Counted from the stretch's first letter, positions 10,864 through 22,826 are shown. The stretch is DNA of 64,000 bases from Albifimbria verrucaria (GCA_020081605.1 JAHREC010000016.1:372001-436000), one strand, 5' to 3'. Made by a program: numbers and translations. Notes: generated by a model from the sequence alone, not told the origin.

Positions 10864-12867
10864 CTAATTTACATATCTCATGCGCCATTGCCGTAGTGAC
10901 TTTGTGTAGCTTGGAGATGACTCAGTTCCAACTACTATTGGCAGATTTCTTAGGGGCATTTGATTCTCATTTCTCATGCAATCCATTTTCGAGCCTTCAA
11001 TAAGAATGTCAAGCTCCGTCAATCCTGTCAAGGTTGGAAGAGGGTTTGGGCTTCGTAGTATGCAACCAATTCCAAACAAGACAATGAACAAAACTGCAAT
11101 ATCAGCAGCAATGAATGTCCAACCAGTCCAGTCTTTGATAACAAGACGTTGGGTAGATGTACCGCCTGTAGCAGTTGTAATCATCTCATTTGGGAGTGGA
11201 AATTCTCCCAAAAGGTCTAGAAGCATCTGGTTTTTTGCAACCGTGTAATTTGCTAGTTGCTGTGATGTAACTGCAAACTGTATAGGGACTGTCAAGAAAT
11301 TTTCAAGCACTGTTATTAGTGTGTTCTCCTCGTCTGTGAATATTTCGCCGTAGACTCTATGCACCCAAGTTAAAGCGTGAGTCAAAGATCTTATACTCGT
11401 GTTATCCGCCTCTGCTTTGGCCGTGGATGCCCGCCTCGGTATAAGCAGCGATTTGAAAATGCTCTTGTAATCCGTCGCTTTAAGTGGTAGTTTCTCTAAA
11501 TCTGACTCTGGGTTTACATGCAAGATGGATAGGTTCTGTCGACTGTATGTTGTGGTTGTGTATTGTCGATAGGCCCCCATTAACAGCTGCGATCGCATTG
11601 GAGCGGATTTCCACGTATTATCGGTAGCACAAGCTCCTTCATCGAGAATTTTCTGAGGGCAGCTTACCCAGCCTAGCTCGATCGCCTATTAATTTGATTG
11701 TTCCAGATACACGAGTTAGATGACTTACCGGCGGCGATGTCATCACCCACCTGCTTAACACATATCTTAAACCCATCATTATTCAACTGGCCACCGATAA
11801 CGCAGTCCTCAGTGATATTAAACGTAAAATCAGGGGCCAAACTTTTGAATGTCGTAGCCATGCCTCGAGCATGGGCAATTCTTATCGCATCAAGTCCTTC
11901 AAAGTATTCGTCGTGATATATCGAAGTGTTTAGAAAAGGGCGAACCTGCCGGACTGTTTCGAGACCGCCAGGCCATAAAAGGGCTCTACAATCATCTCCG
12001 CACCCTTCAATTGAAGTTTCTGTTGCGTACCTGGGGTTGCCTTGCAAGCTGGAGGACCAAGTCGTGAAGTACTGACAAAGATCGGGAGTAGATACGACGC
12101 CAAGAATAGATATGTCAACAGGAACCAGACCAGCGTATACTGGAAGTTCAACATCCCCGGTACAAAGTAATAATCGAAATCTGCCTGGACTGCACCAAAA
12201 TGTTAGCTATCAGCGCATACACAAGCCACGCCAGTTAGACTTACACTTAAGAACTGAGCCAAATCCAAGACTCAGGATAGGAAGTGCCAATCTCCGAGAA
12301 CATTAACTAAACGACCCAAACGACAAGATTCTGGGACCACTCACCGAAGTAGGCACCAGGCATTCAAAAGGTACGATGCAAAAGCAAACTTTGCAGTCGT
12401 CACCCACTGAGAAGAGAGGCCAATACCAAACCAAGTAAAGCCGAAGTTCCTTCGGAACTCGTTGCAAAGAACAATCTTAATGCACCTAGCAACTGCCTTA
12501 ATGTTGTGTCGGCGATGATTGCTGATGCTTGGGAGAAAATTGAAACCAGCAAGTTAGTCGTCGAGGCGTCAAATGTGGTAGATCCAATTATGACCTCTCC
12601 TCGGATCAGAACAAAGAATATGAAGAGACAATGCAGTATGCTAAAGATCACAAAAATGGCGAATGACCAAATGAGGCTACTAATCGGTCTCATCCTCATC
12701 CAAATTCGGCTTCTTTGGCCAAGAGGAGCATTGGGCCGTTCGGTACGATGGTCCTCATCGCTTATGTGCCAGGCGGTTGTCTTTTCCTCTTGTGATGTGG
12801 GTGTCTGCGGGGTCTTTGGTAAAGAGTACAGCGAATAAGCCCTCACAAGCTGCTCTTTCGAATCCAT
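10864..12867 (-). CDS. multipass fungal membrane protein of unknown function, frame-disrupted
   Basis: A single gene is inferred from consecutive minus-strand segments. The N-terminal part (12867-12409) has a transmembrane stretch LIWSFAIFVIFSILHC. Next comes QWVTTAKFAFASYLLNAW and, after an intron (gtgagt...), LALPILSLGFGSVLK. After a second intron (gtaagt...) an extracellular-type region reads WSSSLQGNPRY, GCGDDCRALLWPGG and several N-glycosylation sites. The C-terminal part (11598-10864) has a last membrane helix, AADIAVLFIVLFGIGCIL. The cysteine-rich loop between helices is typical of a large ascomycete family with no known role. Frames do not join at about 12409-12413, at the C4 run 12155-12158, and near 11700-11760, where a gtgggt donor at a CAG codon could restore phase. 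It may be a decayed gene or a mis-sequenced one. Confidence 0.55.
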
Positions 12868-15263
12868 ATTTAAGATTCATTGATTTGGTGCCTTTCAAAT
12901 ATTGGGAGACGCGAAGGAAGATGATGAGGCCGCGACTGATAGCAGACATGCATGCGGCTGTCAAAGGCCATTTAACACAAGCTCGGGTGCCGAACTCACT
13001 AACGTCACAAGTCACTAGTCAATCAACGGTATCGACATATAACAAGCTCTCTAATTAGTTACGTAGCATGGGAAGTCCACCGTACCCAGTTTCAATGCGC
13101 TCATCCATCCAAAAGTAGGCTAGAATGATGTGATGGTGTGCCGGAGTCAATTCAGGTAGAGCTCAGAGATGCGCCTCCAGCTGCAGTTAACCCCTGTTCT
13201 GTGCAGGCTTCCACCAATTGGTGTTGATATGGATCCCGGCAGGGTAGCATTTGATCAGCTTGTGACACCACTAGGCCCTGACAAGGCTGTAATTCATGAT
13301 CCAGTTCTCGTGCATACTGCTGGAGATATTGAGAGCTTGCAGACTGAGCTGAAAATTAATTAGACGGGCGGTTCCTCATTAAGAATCCTTCCAAGTTCTC
13401 CCCTTGTTTACCGTGATTAAATCTCATAATCGAATAACATAGCCCTATGATGTGGAGAGAGCTGCAGCCACCACGTTCACGACAGGGCATCACGTCGATT
13501 GCCGGATAATGGCGCCGCCACCAGATGGCCGAGCTCCTCCACAAAAGCCCAACGGTTGAATTCGCGAAAATGGAAAAGAACTGTGTCCTCGTGTAGATTT
13601 TATGTTGGCGAATTGTTCTCACGGTTAAAACTTAGGGCCTAGGTAGGAATGTTGAATCAGGAATCCAGATATAATGAATGATTTAATCTCCCAGTGGCTC
13701 GCCCTCGTCGGAATGGCCTGCATTCATTGTCTCCGAGGATCTACTGAATTCAGAAGGATGAACCAAATTGCATAGAAACCGGCAACTATACTGAACAAGT
13801 AAAGTCGGAAAACCTGTAGGTGCGCTCCAGCCGATGAGAACGACGCATTGATTGATGGTTCGCTTGGCCCCTGGTTTGCGGCTGAACGCCCGGTTGCATC
13901 AACAAAAACAAGGGTAAGAACGAGCCCCTATCCTGCATGGGTTTGGCGTCAAACTGACAATTACGCTTGGCCCAACTTGTTTGCGGAGGAGACTTTGCGT
14001 TGGTTACTCGAAATATTCCTCAATTGCGCTTTTTGTCTTGGTCACAAAGTACATGTGGTATCTGATGCTCCTTGCCAGGTGAGCTACCAAATTTTATACC
14101 ATGATATATTCATCAAATCCGCCTTGGAAGTCCCTTTTCTTGATATTTTATTCTGCTTTAGTTAAGGGCTATGCTCAGTTTGTTTTCTCGTTTTCTATGG
14201 CATGAGATATCGATGGAAGATCTTCCTTATGCAGTGCGGCGATGGCTTTCATATATTCAGTAGTTTCCCGTTTTTATCTCACCGCCACTTGGGAAGCTCT
14301 CGAGGTTTATATCTGCCAGGTACATTCATACACAAAATTTACAATGTGCTGATCCAACCAGCATGGTAGAGGTTATTGTATAGGAACGTTCCGGCCTTTT
14401 GTTTGCCAAATTGGTCCACTGCGTATGTGTCATTTGAGTCGTGCCAACAAAAATAATATAGTCTTCCTTGATAATCAGAGCTCTTTGGCGCCTCTTGATG
14501 GCGATTTCAGATATGCGTGTACGTACGCGAGCTTTGAACACAGCTCCAAACATCTCAGGTTATGCTGCTCCTCGTGAAACTCGATCCAACTACTGTAACT
14601 AAACTTTTGAAGGTTTTCTATATTGCTGCAACGGCCAACCTTCATTTGTTATGCTCATACACCTTCATACACAATCATCCACGTCGTAAAACCATTGGCC
14701 ACTCCCTTCGGCCATTTTCATCACCCTAACAGAAGCATGTTGCTACTATTGGTGCACCGGTGAATTAACTCCTCGTTGACTTCGGGTCAATGGGCAATGA
14801 TGCTGTTTTGATATGTATATTTACTGTCTCATATATTGGCTTCGGTCTCGGAGTTATTTGACTCTTTTACCATTTCAACCTTTTGCACCCACGGATCCCA
14901 AAGTCGAGGACACTTGGCCACGTATACTACGCATAGTAGGATGACAATTTTGGATTACCACTATATCATATCCTTTTGCCTCAGAGAAATAGGTTTGATA
15001 CGCCACAGAGCGCTTCCACTCTATATTCGTTACTTCAAGCGACCTAAGGTGACATCAACATTGAATTCTGGCCACATGCCTTCGTTAATGAGTCTATGCA
15101 TCGGACCTCGTTTTTAGATCATCGATTTCAACTGAGTGTACTCGAAATAAGAATGCATAGCCTATATCACGATATCCTCCAATACCACATCTTCTACTCT
15201 TCAACGCATTGCTCTGTCCTTACAAAAGAAATGGCCGTTTCATTTGTTTCCTCTCGAACAATG
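12868..15263. other. 2.4-kb region without a recognisable gene
   Basis: Several ORFs of 60-105 codons occur (13169-13363, 13848-14165, minus 14326-14553, 14836-15117). None shows a domain, signal peptide or convincing splice partners. The basic 76-codon ORF at 14326-14553 could be a gene relic. No tandem repeat was noticed. Confidence 0.45.
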
Positions 15264-16965
15264 TCAAACGTAGTTCTCCATGAACTCTCTGCAAGTCGCA
15301 CAGGCGCTTTGTATAATGTGTAATCTCCTCTTTTCGTCCGTTCGTTCAAGAGGAACATGCTCTACTCGCATCCCGCGTATGATCGTTCCAATTCTGCCTT
15401 CGAAATGTACAATATCCACTCTCAATGGGGAATTAGTTAACCCAGAACGTACAAGCACTACTGCCGTCATATCTCTATGCCTTTTGGTGACATCCTGCCT
15501 AACGCAGGATTCAGCTTTCTGCAAAAGTATGTCGTCAAGAATCGCATAGCTATATCCTTGGTTGTTGAAAACGGTTTGTTTACCAGTTAGCATCTCATGT
15601 ACTTCAATGTTGAACTTGCTGATGCCTCCACTTTGTAAATAGACTTCAAACTCGAACCATGCAAACGTTTCGCCATATAATCCAAAGACATCTCCGGAAT
15701 AGAAGGTTTCTATGGGGCTCTCACTCCACGTTCCGTCACTAAAAGCGTAGCTTAGAGACACCATCATCCTATTAGGGTCGAATCCTTTACCGCGAGCCTG
15801 GGTGCTTCTAACACGGATACGGCCTGAAAATATCAATTGATTGGCACCATTCAGATATAAGCCTGTAATGTAGGGCTTAACATCTACTGTCTCAAGTATA
15901 TCTGAGAGCTCCACACTTCGAGGAACCGAATCAATCATTTGTCTGAAAAGGGTTGAGCAACGGCTTTCAAATGTTTCCTTGTTCTTAGCAAGTTCAGATA
16001 TTGTCCTATTATTATCAGAGCTGAAAACAAGCAAGTCCGAATTTGTTGTTTTGTTAGCTCCAACGATAAGGGATTTTTGTAGTCCCGTCGAGATACTCGA
16101 CCGCAATCCGATTGTCAAATGTGTTGGGAGAGCTGTCGAAATTTTCATGTATTTCTTCATGACTTTCCTCATCATGATCTTCATTTTCCTCGTCGTGATC
16201 TTCGTCGTGGTCTTCCTCCTCTTCGTGATCCTCTTCGTGATCCTCTTCATGGTCCTCTTCATGGTCCTCTTCATGTTCCCCGTGTTCATCTTCGTGCTCA
16301 GAATGCGTATCATTGCTAGCCGGATGCAAACCGCCAAGCGTATGACCGCAAGCAGTCAATGCAATCATATCGGCCTGGTCAAAACCAGCTGTTGCGAATC
16401 TGTCCACCAATGTACGCAATGGGTCATCACTCCGAGGTACACCATGTGGGCCGGGATATTCAGCGTCAGTGCGTCCGTATCGAAAAGGAATCTTCGTGAT
16501 GCCGCCACAGGAACTGTGCATAACAACAACACTCAAAGCCAATAGATCTGCAGCGGATACTTTTGTGGAATGAAGATGATTCAAGTCGGCGAAGGTTTCT
16601 TTGAAATCTCTCCCGGTGTTTTCTTCTCGATCTAGTTCAAACCAAATCGAGCCGTCCAGACCACCATTTCTTGTATTAGCGTCGTATGTGATCATATCAT
16701 GGAAGGCTGTACGAAGCCAATCGGCTGCATGCTGTGCTCCAGTCCCATTCTCATTGCATGGCAACACGTCTTTTGAAATGTTAAGCAAGTTTGAATGGCG
16801 TGGGACAAGTAGTAACTAACTTTTGCCATATTTCTGGCATGATATCCTTGCTGTAGCGCGTATATATCCTCAATTTCATCGTAGGGAGGGCCAGATGTAC
16901 TCATTTGCAAGTGCAGCAGAGTGACTGGTAACGAGAATGAAAATTAAGGTCTTGAATACAATCAT
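15264..16965 (-). CDS. secreted heme peroxidase with a His/Asp/Glu-rich insertion
   Basis: The start at 16965 encodes a signal peptide (MIVFKTLIFILVTS...) ending NEYIWPS. After a frame change at the gtagggaggg stretch (16881-16890) the family block YDEIEDIYALQQGY follows. An intron at 16770-16816 leads to LPCNENG, then the distal site WLRTAFHDM (Arg and His) and the proximal site MIALTACGHTLGG. Directly after the proximal His lies a tract of about 55 residues dominated by E, D and H, with 13 His. The fold resumes at NTFDNRIAVEYLDGTTK; a second frame change at the T5 run 16074-16078 leads into SLIVGANKTTNSD, and the protein ends at 15264 after about 550 residues. Relatives are secreted fungal class II-like peroxidases that oxidise phenolics with peroxide. 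The acidic/His tract looks metal-binding (inference). Confidence 0.8.
16221..16280 (-). repeat. 12-bp in-frame minisatellite inside the peroxidase
   Basis: Five 12-bp units lie head to tail at 16221, 16233, 16245, 16257 and 16269 (plus strand cttcNtgNtcct). On the coding strand the unit reads E-E-D-H or close variants. It sits inside a longer imperfect acidic/His region of about 16140-16310. Multiples of 12 keep frame, so copy number can vary without breaking the gene. Confidence 0.85.
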
Positions 16966-18110
16966 TTTATAGAATGATCCTGATGCTTAAAAATGACAGC
17001 TTCGAGCTAGATAAAAGTTTTGGAATGATAAAAACACGACTTACGACGCAGCTGAAAAGACAACACTCGGAAGGCTTAACCCTTGTGTGCCCCTTAAAGC
17101 TCTGGCCATGTCAGCCTTGAAACTAATGCATGCTTATGCCAAGATAAAAAGCAAGCAATAATTTGGCCTATGTAATCGATCAAGCAATCTGTGACACCTG
17201 AGACCCTTGAAGGTAACACCTTGTCAACCAAGCAAGAAAAATAAATCTGATAGACTCGCGATCAATGTTCGAACATACAGAGAGCACATGACTCTCTAAA
17301 TATTTGATGAAAATTCTTGTTCGGCTGTTGGGATTTTGTCACTTATCCCAGTTGCTTTCAGGAGTTGAGACCAAGTTGAAACGAACGATGGCCCGCTGTG
17401 ATGAGCCATCCCACGCTAAATGGGTGTACAAATACCCCTAGAAACAGTGCAAATTTTTGCAATCAGCTCAATGAGTAGTGCATTTCTAAAACTTATGTAT
17501 CCAGCCTTTTTAACAATGAATATTTAGCATGATCTGTGACGTTGCAGTTGCTAAATATCTCGCCTGGTACTACATCTTACATCAATTGAGCAACGTCAAA
17601 AGACTGCAAAACACTCTCAGATGGCTCTTTGGGGCTTGAGCGTTTGTCCTAATGAGCTTTTGTCAAACAAGAGGCAAAAAGAGAAATTTGAGTTCGAGTA
17701 TGCCATAGCTGACTTCTGGACCTAAGATAACAATACGAACAGTATTGGCTCAGCCGCTTGTCAAAAACGAGTATGAGTGACTTCCTTGCAAATTATTATT
17801 AGACAGCCTCCTCCTCCCGATTGATATGTAACAAACTTGAAGAATAGAGTTCTAATTAACTGTGAACTAATGAAGTTCTGTAAATCATAGACATGCCTGG
17901 ATGAAAATTTATAATGACTTCCACGCTGTTTGAACAGACTCTTGCTATGCATCCTCTAGCTCGATTAGGCAATCCTTCCACGGGGTAGGTAAAGAACCAA
18001 CATTCTGAAAACCTATCATCATATTCTGGGGTCAGGAAGATAAGCAGCCGTTTTAATTCGGCTCGGACCTTTCCTAACCAGCTCGTCAATCTATGGCCTA
18101 TCAATGAAAT

Positions 18111-18158
18111 GATGTGTGCATCTTATTGTATTAGCGTTGCATCTTAGGTGCACACATC
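18111..18158. repeat. 10-bp inverted repeat with 28-bp loop
   Basis: GATGTGTGCA at 18111-18120 and its exact reverse complement TGCACACATC at 18149-18158. It lies in a gene-free stretch. It could be a hairpin or a relic of a small inverted-repeat element; nothing else supports either. Confidence 0.3.
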
Positions 18159-18530
18159 TGATGTCCCTGTAGAGTTGACTAGGGGTCTTGGACATGATTA
18201 CATTTTCATTTTCAAAAGAGCTTTTTAGGAACGGTGTGTAAAACTTTGAGTTCCAAATTGTTCATTGTAGGTAGCGTTAAATGCAGTTCATGAGTTCAAT
18301 ATTGCCATCATAGTATTTCTACGAGCTTCTAGCATGGAGCTGTTTTCTATGGTTCAACTGCTTAGCTTGATCTTTTTAACTCTTTCCAATTATATTATAC
18401 GTTCAAAAGAATTACTTTCTTCTACACTGTCATCCCGCATAAACAAAGAAGCCAGCCACGGTGATATCGGGACTTTTAATGGGTTAACCGAGGCTACGCC
18501 TCCATTGCACCGTTGCCGATTGAGTGGTTA

Positions 18531-18556
18531 GTGTGACATGGGTCACAGTGTCACAC
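18531..18556. repeat. inverted repeat GTGTGAC-N12-GTCACAC
   Basis: Seven-base arms at 18531-18537 and 18550-18556 with a further GTCAC core between them, about 175 bp upstream of the Zn2Cys6 gene. It resembles a dimer-binding operator, but no family is identified. Confidence 0.3.
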
Positions 18557-18729
18557 AATCAAACCATTAGTCAATGATGAGTGGGTAAGCAGTGGGAGAA
18601 GGAACCGGAATATTCCCCACTGTTGCTCCAGATAATAATACACAGGGCTAGTAATCGCACACCTGCAGCTTCCGTCGTTCGATAATATACCCTACCTAGG
18701 TTAGTAGGGGCCGCTCTATCAGAGTTCGA

Positions 18730-20158
18730 ATGAATAGCAGCATGGATGAAGCCCAAATAAAACGCGCGGCAAGGGTGTGTAGAGTGTGTGCCCAACGCAA
18801 AAACCCTGCGACAAGGCTTTACCCTCCTGCGGGTTCTGTTCAAGCCGCGCATTGCGGTGTACATACGATGAGCCGACCCCAGTGGACAGAGGACACGGAA
18901 CTATAACCCAGGTAGACGTTTTGTTGCAGTCGAAGATGTCGAGACCACGCCAATCTCGACACCGCCATTGGTACAATCCATCACACAACAAGTTTCCTAT
19001 CTACTTCAGTTGATCAACCTAAGCCCCGAACAGGCCAAGCAGCAATACTTCCGTCTGTCCTATCAATGGCCTCCGATCATCTCACCACGGCTTGTCCCGG
19101 TTGCGTTGTCAGATGCTGCAGACTCGTCAGTCTTACACTTAGCTATGGGTCTACTTGTCGCATTCTCGGACTTGCCCAAAGCAGGGGCCAAAATTCAGTC
19201 TCTGACGAACAGGTCACACTTCTACACCTCTACCAAATCAGTTTTTGGACAAGCTCAAGCATGTATTAGCGCATCAAAATCACTGATACAAGCTGGACTT
19301 CTCATAGCAACCTGTGAGTATGTGTCTGGTAACCCAAACACGGCGTACATAACGCTGGCGACTTGTGTGGCGATGATGCAAGTCCTGGAGCCCAATAGTA
19401 TAGAAGCCCTATCAAAGGAAAGAGTAATATCAGCGGGCACAAATGATGAAGAGCTTGAATGGCTCAATATCAAATGGTCAATGGGAATGATCGAGAGGTG
19501 AGGCCACGGAGTATCAATCCGCCTCCATCCAAGACACTAAGATGCCCTACCTAGAATCATTCTCTGCGAAATGCCCCAGAGAAACATACCCTTGCTCATC
19601 AAGTGTCCAATAGCAACAGTGACGCAGGACCTCCACCAAGGTACCAGTTTTGAGCGACAGATTCAGGCTATAATATTTCTTGACCAAGCATTGACTGCCA
19701 AGAGCTCAATGACAGAGAACCGAGATCATGCCCTAGCAGAACTCAGGAACTTGGACACCAGGATTCGTGATTTTCTTGCGATTCTGGTAGAGGAGAAAGA
19801 AATTCCTGCAAATCCGCATTCGCCGGCAGCTCTCCCTCTCGCTATGCGAGTATTATTTCTTCTTCATCACCTCATCATCAGCAATGTCCACATGTTGCCT
19901 CAATCCGCGGCTAACGATAGGACAATGGTGGAACTATCAAAGGCAGCTCTTGACATGGTTTCTAGAATGGCCATTGACCTGGCTAGATACAGAACTGAAA
20001 CAGGATCTGTCCCCATTTGCTGTTACTACAACCTCGTGAGCGCGATGGCGTGGCTTGGAAGCGACGGCTTCAATGGTGGTAATGGCCCGTCTCCAGCTGA
20101 TATTCAACCGCTATCACAACTTATTGAACAGTATCAAGAGGCGTGGATGATGTCATGA
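18730..20158 (+). CDS. Zn2Cys6 transcription factor (first of four)
   Basis: The zinc cluster is split over two frames: VCRVCAQRK ends in one, and PCDKALPSCGFC..RALRC follows in the other. One extra A in the A5 run at 18799-18803 gives a perfect C-x2-C-x6-C-x6-C-x2-C-x6-C. A second change at the T4 run 18919-18922 joins QVDV to VEDVETTPISTPP. The fungal-specific regulatory region then runs in one frame to an intron at 19498-19554 (gtgagg...cctacctag). This gives MIER|IILCEMPQR, as expected for this region, and the last exon ends at 20158. It is predicted nuclear. The targets are unknown; the nearest genes are the peroxidase and a membrane protein. Confidence 0.75.
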
Positions 20159-20839
20159 TGTTCATATGTCAGTTAACTCACGAGGTTGTTGATTTCCGCC
20201 ACGTTTTTACTGTATTCAAACCATGGCACGAAGTTCTAATATACGAAAGACTCTACGTAATGGAAAGGTTATTGTATGTACCTCAATCTTTTTCTTTCTT
20301 ATTTCATGCATCTATGCTTTCCATGCTATACTATTTGTAATGGCACTCTCAACCAAACACTGTCGCGGCGCTTTAATTATATAAGGTATCGCCACTTTGC
20401 TTATGGTACATTGAGTAGTGCTCAGGCTCTGTTCAGTGTTGCTTAACAGGAAAGCGACCCGTACCAAAGCGTTGCACTGTAGTCATACGAAGCTTGGATG
20501 ACTAAAATAAGTCGCGGATATGCTTGGCATACTTTAAGCGGATAAATGTCTCCTAGAGAACGAGGAGGCGTGACAAGATAAGCACCTGAATCAATACAAT
20601 GCCCGCGATTCAACAACATCCAGTTCCAAACGCCTGGGGGCTTACTAGAGACCAGAATGTTGAGGTTAGACTCATGATACTCTTACTGAACCAGGTGATG
20701 GTCAACCATCTCTGCACGTATCATCTTTCCCAGCCATAAGAATCTCTGCAGTCGGTCCCCACGATTTCCAAAGCGCTTCTCAATTCTGGGCGTTAGCAAT
20801 TGATTTGTATTCGTCTAATGCTTATTTATATCATGAGCT
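20159..20839. other. intergenic between convergent genes
   Basis: About 680 bp with no recognisable gene; a 65-codon ORF at 20143-20340 overlaps the end of the factor and lacks a domain. Confidence 0.5.
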
Positions 20840-21788
20840 CTACCTGTAGTGCTCTAGACTGGTATAAGCCCTTAACCATGTAACGCAATAGTAATGATAT
20901 GGCAACCTGCTATAGATCCCACTGCGAGAAGCAGGTCTTGAGCCATTATGATTGCTTAGGGGCGCGCTGGCTACCTTGAAGCATGCAAAAATGGCGACAG
21001 CCAGTGACACCGCGCTCAAAAATGCATCTGCCTCTCTTCCGAAATCATTGGGGCCTAAGCCATCAGGATTTGGCTCGCGTGGTATGAGGTTGAATGTGGT
21101 GGCAATCGCCGACCATCCAGCAGCCACCGGGACAACCAAAGTATCCGCCATTCCAAAGCAGTATTCGAAGGGCAAGTTCAAAACCCTTGATAGCGCCGAG
21201 GTCATAGCGAGAGAGTACACTTCCAAAAAGCGATATCTGTTTCCAATTGAAAAGCAGGGCAAGGTCAACAACACGGCCCGATAGATGGCATGTGCAAATA
21301 TCCAAGACTTGCTAACGGCAGTGAAGACGAATATTCTGTCGTGCAGCACGACAGTCTTCCATCTACAGCGGCGCCCTTGCTGGACAATCCAGACGAAGAG
21401 TGCCACGCAAGTGATCTTGCTGCAGTATCCACGAAGAGTACCGCCGGGGAGTCATCACCATCATGCCGATGTTACCATAGACAGCAAAGTTAATGTATGT
21501 TGTGAAGGCAGGCAAGAGTCTGGTCTGCAGACGTCGACTTGCAACGAGAAATGATAGGACTGATCCAAGGGCGATGGGCAGTAAAGCCATAGTCTTGATC
21601 ATCCCACCCTTTGTCGACGTTGTGTCAAAAATCGGGATGGTTGCGCTGACGCCTAGAACCGCAAGCAATAGCAAGCGGCGGCTGCGAAGGGCACCACAAA
21701 GGGTGAGGTTGAGGATGCCTACAAGCCATAGATTAAATCGAATGTCCATGTACGACGCAAGAGTCGAGTATAAGGATGAGAAAGCCAT
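20840..21788 (-). CDS. multipass membrane protein, unknown function
   Basis: Translation from ATG 21788 gives hydrophobic helices (FNLWLVGILNLTLCG, LLLLAVLGVSA, ALLPIALGSVLSFLVA). The first frame then meets a second frame carrying ITCVALFVWIVQQG, FTAVSKSWIFAHAIYRAVLL, PFEYCFGMADTLVVPVAAGW and a terminal helix SAVSLAVAIFACFKV. The junction is the G4 run at 21446-21449 on plus (C4 on the coding strand), giving MVMTP-GGTLRGYCSK. Both halves look conserved and helix-rich, so one gene of about 310-340 residues with about 6-8 helices is inferred. I do not recognise the family. It has no signal peptide; it is tail-to-tail with the preceding Zn2Cys6 gene. Confidence 0.55.
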
Positions 21789-21875
21789 AAGCTGCCTATA
21801 AAGGTCTCGTTCAGAGACTAGGTTTAGTATGGGTCTCCAGCAAGATTGTCGAGTTTCGATATGATCACAAATCAT

Positions 21876-22154
21876 GGGTCACGTGATCTGATTAATAAAG
21901 GTAATTAATGGTAAGATGTGTATAGCGAAAGTGCAGCTTAGAACGCAAGGGAGGATAAATATAATAAAGAAAATCTTATATTCACGCGATTAATTGTCAT
22001 TCTGGCCAATTGACAGAGGAACATAGTTCAGATCTCTTGCTTTGGCCAGACAGCCCTACATATCTACCCACATTAAAGCTTTTTTCTGGCATCTTGCGAG
22101 GGTAGCATATCGCAAATCGAACAACATATTGCCAACGTAACTCACAGAAATAGG
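21876..22154. other. short intergenic region
   Basis: About 280 bp, AT-rich, with a CACGTG E-box-like palindrome near 21878. No gene seen. Confidence 0.4.
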
Positions 22155-22509
22155 ATGAATGGGTTGGTTGTTATGGGAAGGCTCCAGCACATGTGGACAG
22201 AAGAAAAGCCTATTAAATGTGCAAGCAGATTGGGGCTTCAACTACAAATGCCGAATAACTATATTCAACTCCTACAATGGTGTGTTCTGGCAAAGACAAA
22301 ATACTACGCTGTTCGTGAGGGCAGGGCGACGGGCTTCCTCTTCACATGGGCCGAATACAAGGCGCTGCTTAAGACGTGCAGAACGAATAGGAGTCTTTCA
22401 AGGCTTACAAAGATCCATTCCTAAGAATGGAGTTGCCCTGTCGAGTGCGGGCCCATCTATTCCAGATATGCCAAACATATGGATTATAAGTATGTCTGTG
22501 GAAGCCAGA
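22155..22509 (+). pseudogene. RNase H1 N-terminal (hybrid-binding) domain fragment
   Basis: One frame reads AKTKYYAVREGRATGFLFTWAEYKA, which fits the start of the RNase H1 N-terminal domain (KxYAVxxGRxxGxxxTWxEC). A second frame then continues with RSFKAYKD, matching the K-SFK-x-Y half of the motif, and stops at about 22507. The frames change near 22392-22398. No RNase H catalytic domain follows. Many fungi carry short stand-alone proteins or transposon pieces with this domain. No good start codon or intron is evident, so it is either a small gene with a slip or a degraded element. Confidence 0.4.
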
Positions 22510-22826
22510 TTAAACCTTAGTTGATAGAAGTGAGAATAACCCCCAAAGTTATGGTGATTATGTACACAATAGCGAGACTAAGAGTTGAAAAGTCAAGAAT
22601 AACACCAATTTCTTTCTAAATCGGACGGGGTTGGTAAATGCGCACCCTAATCACTGTTCAAGTTACAGTTGAGTGACACCTTTCGTTCTATAGTCATTTA
22701 TATCCACTGGGTTTGACACGAGGTGGCAAACGTTCCATGCTAATCCCTTTACCGAGTTACCTCTAAAAGGTCTCAAAAATATTGGATAAGTGGTAGAAAA
22801 AGAAACAAGCTAATGTAGCTCTGTAT

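Larger units (their letters stand above)
16966..18729. other. 1.76-kb intergenic region
   Basis: No coding region recognised. It contains two small inverted repeats listed separately (18111-18158 and 18531-18556). The right side is the likely promoter of the Zn2Cys6 gene; the left side is that of the peroxidase. Confidence 0.5.

Noticed and set aside
13848..14165. 105-codon plus-strand ORF
   Set aside because: No domain, ordinary composition, and no nearby exon signals; chance length in a gene-poor region.
14326..14553. Basic 75-codon minus-strand ORF
   Set aside because: I could not assign any domain, and flanking sequence gives no matching exon; mentioned only as a possible relic.
15979..16545. 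188-codon plus-strand ORF with a very hydrophobic, Phe/Leu/Ile/Val-rich core
   Set aside because: It is the antisense shadow of the peroxidase acidic/His repeat; reverse complements of GAA/GAG/GAC/CAT codons give Phe, Leu, Val and Met. The sense strand has a conserved enzyme.
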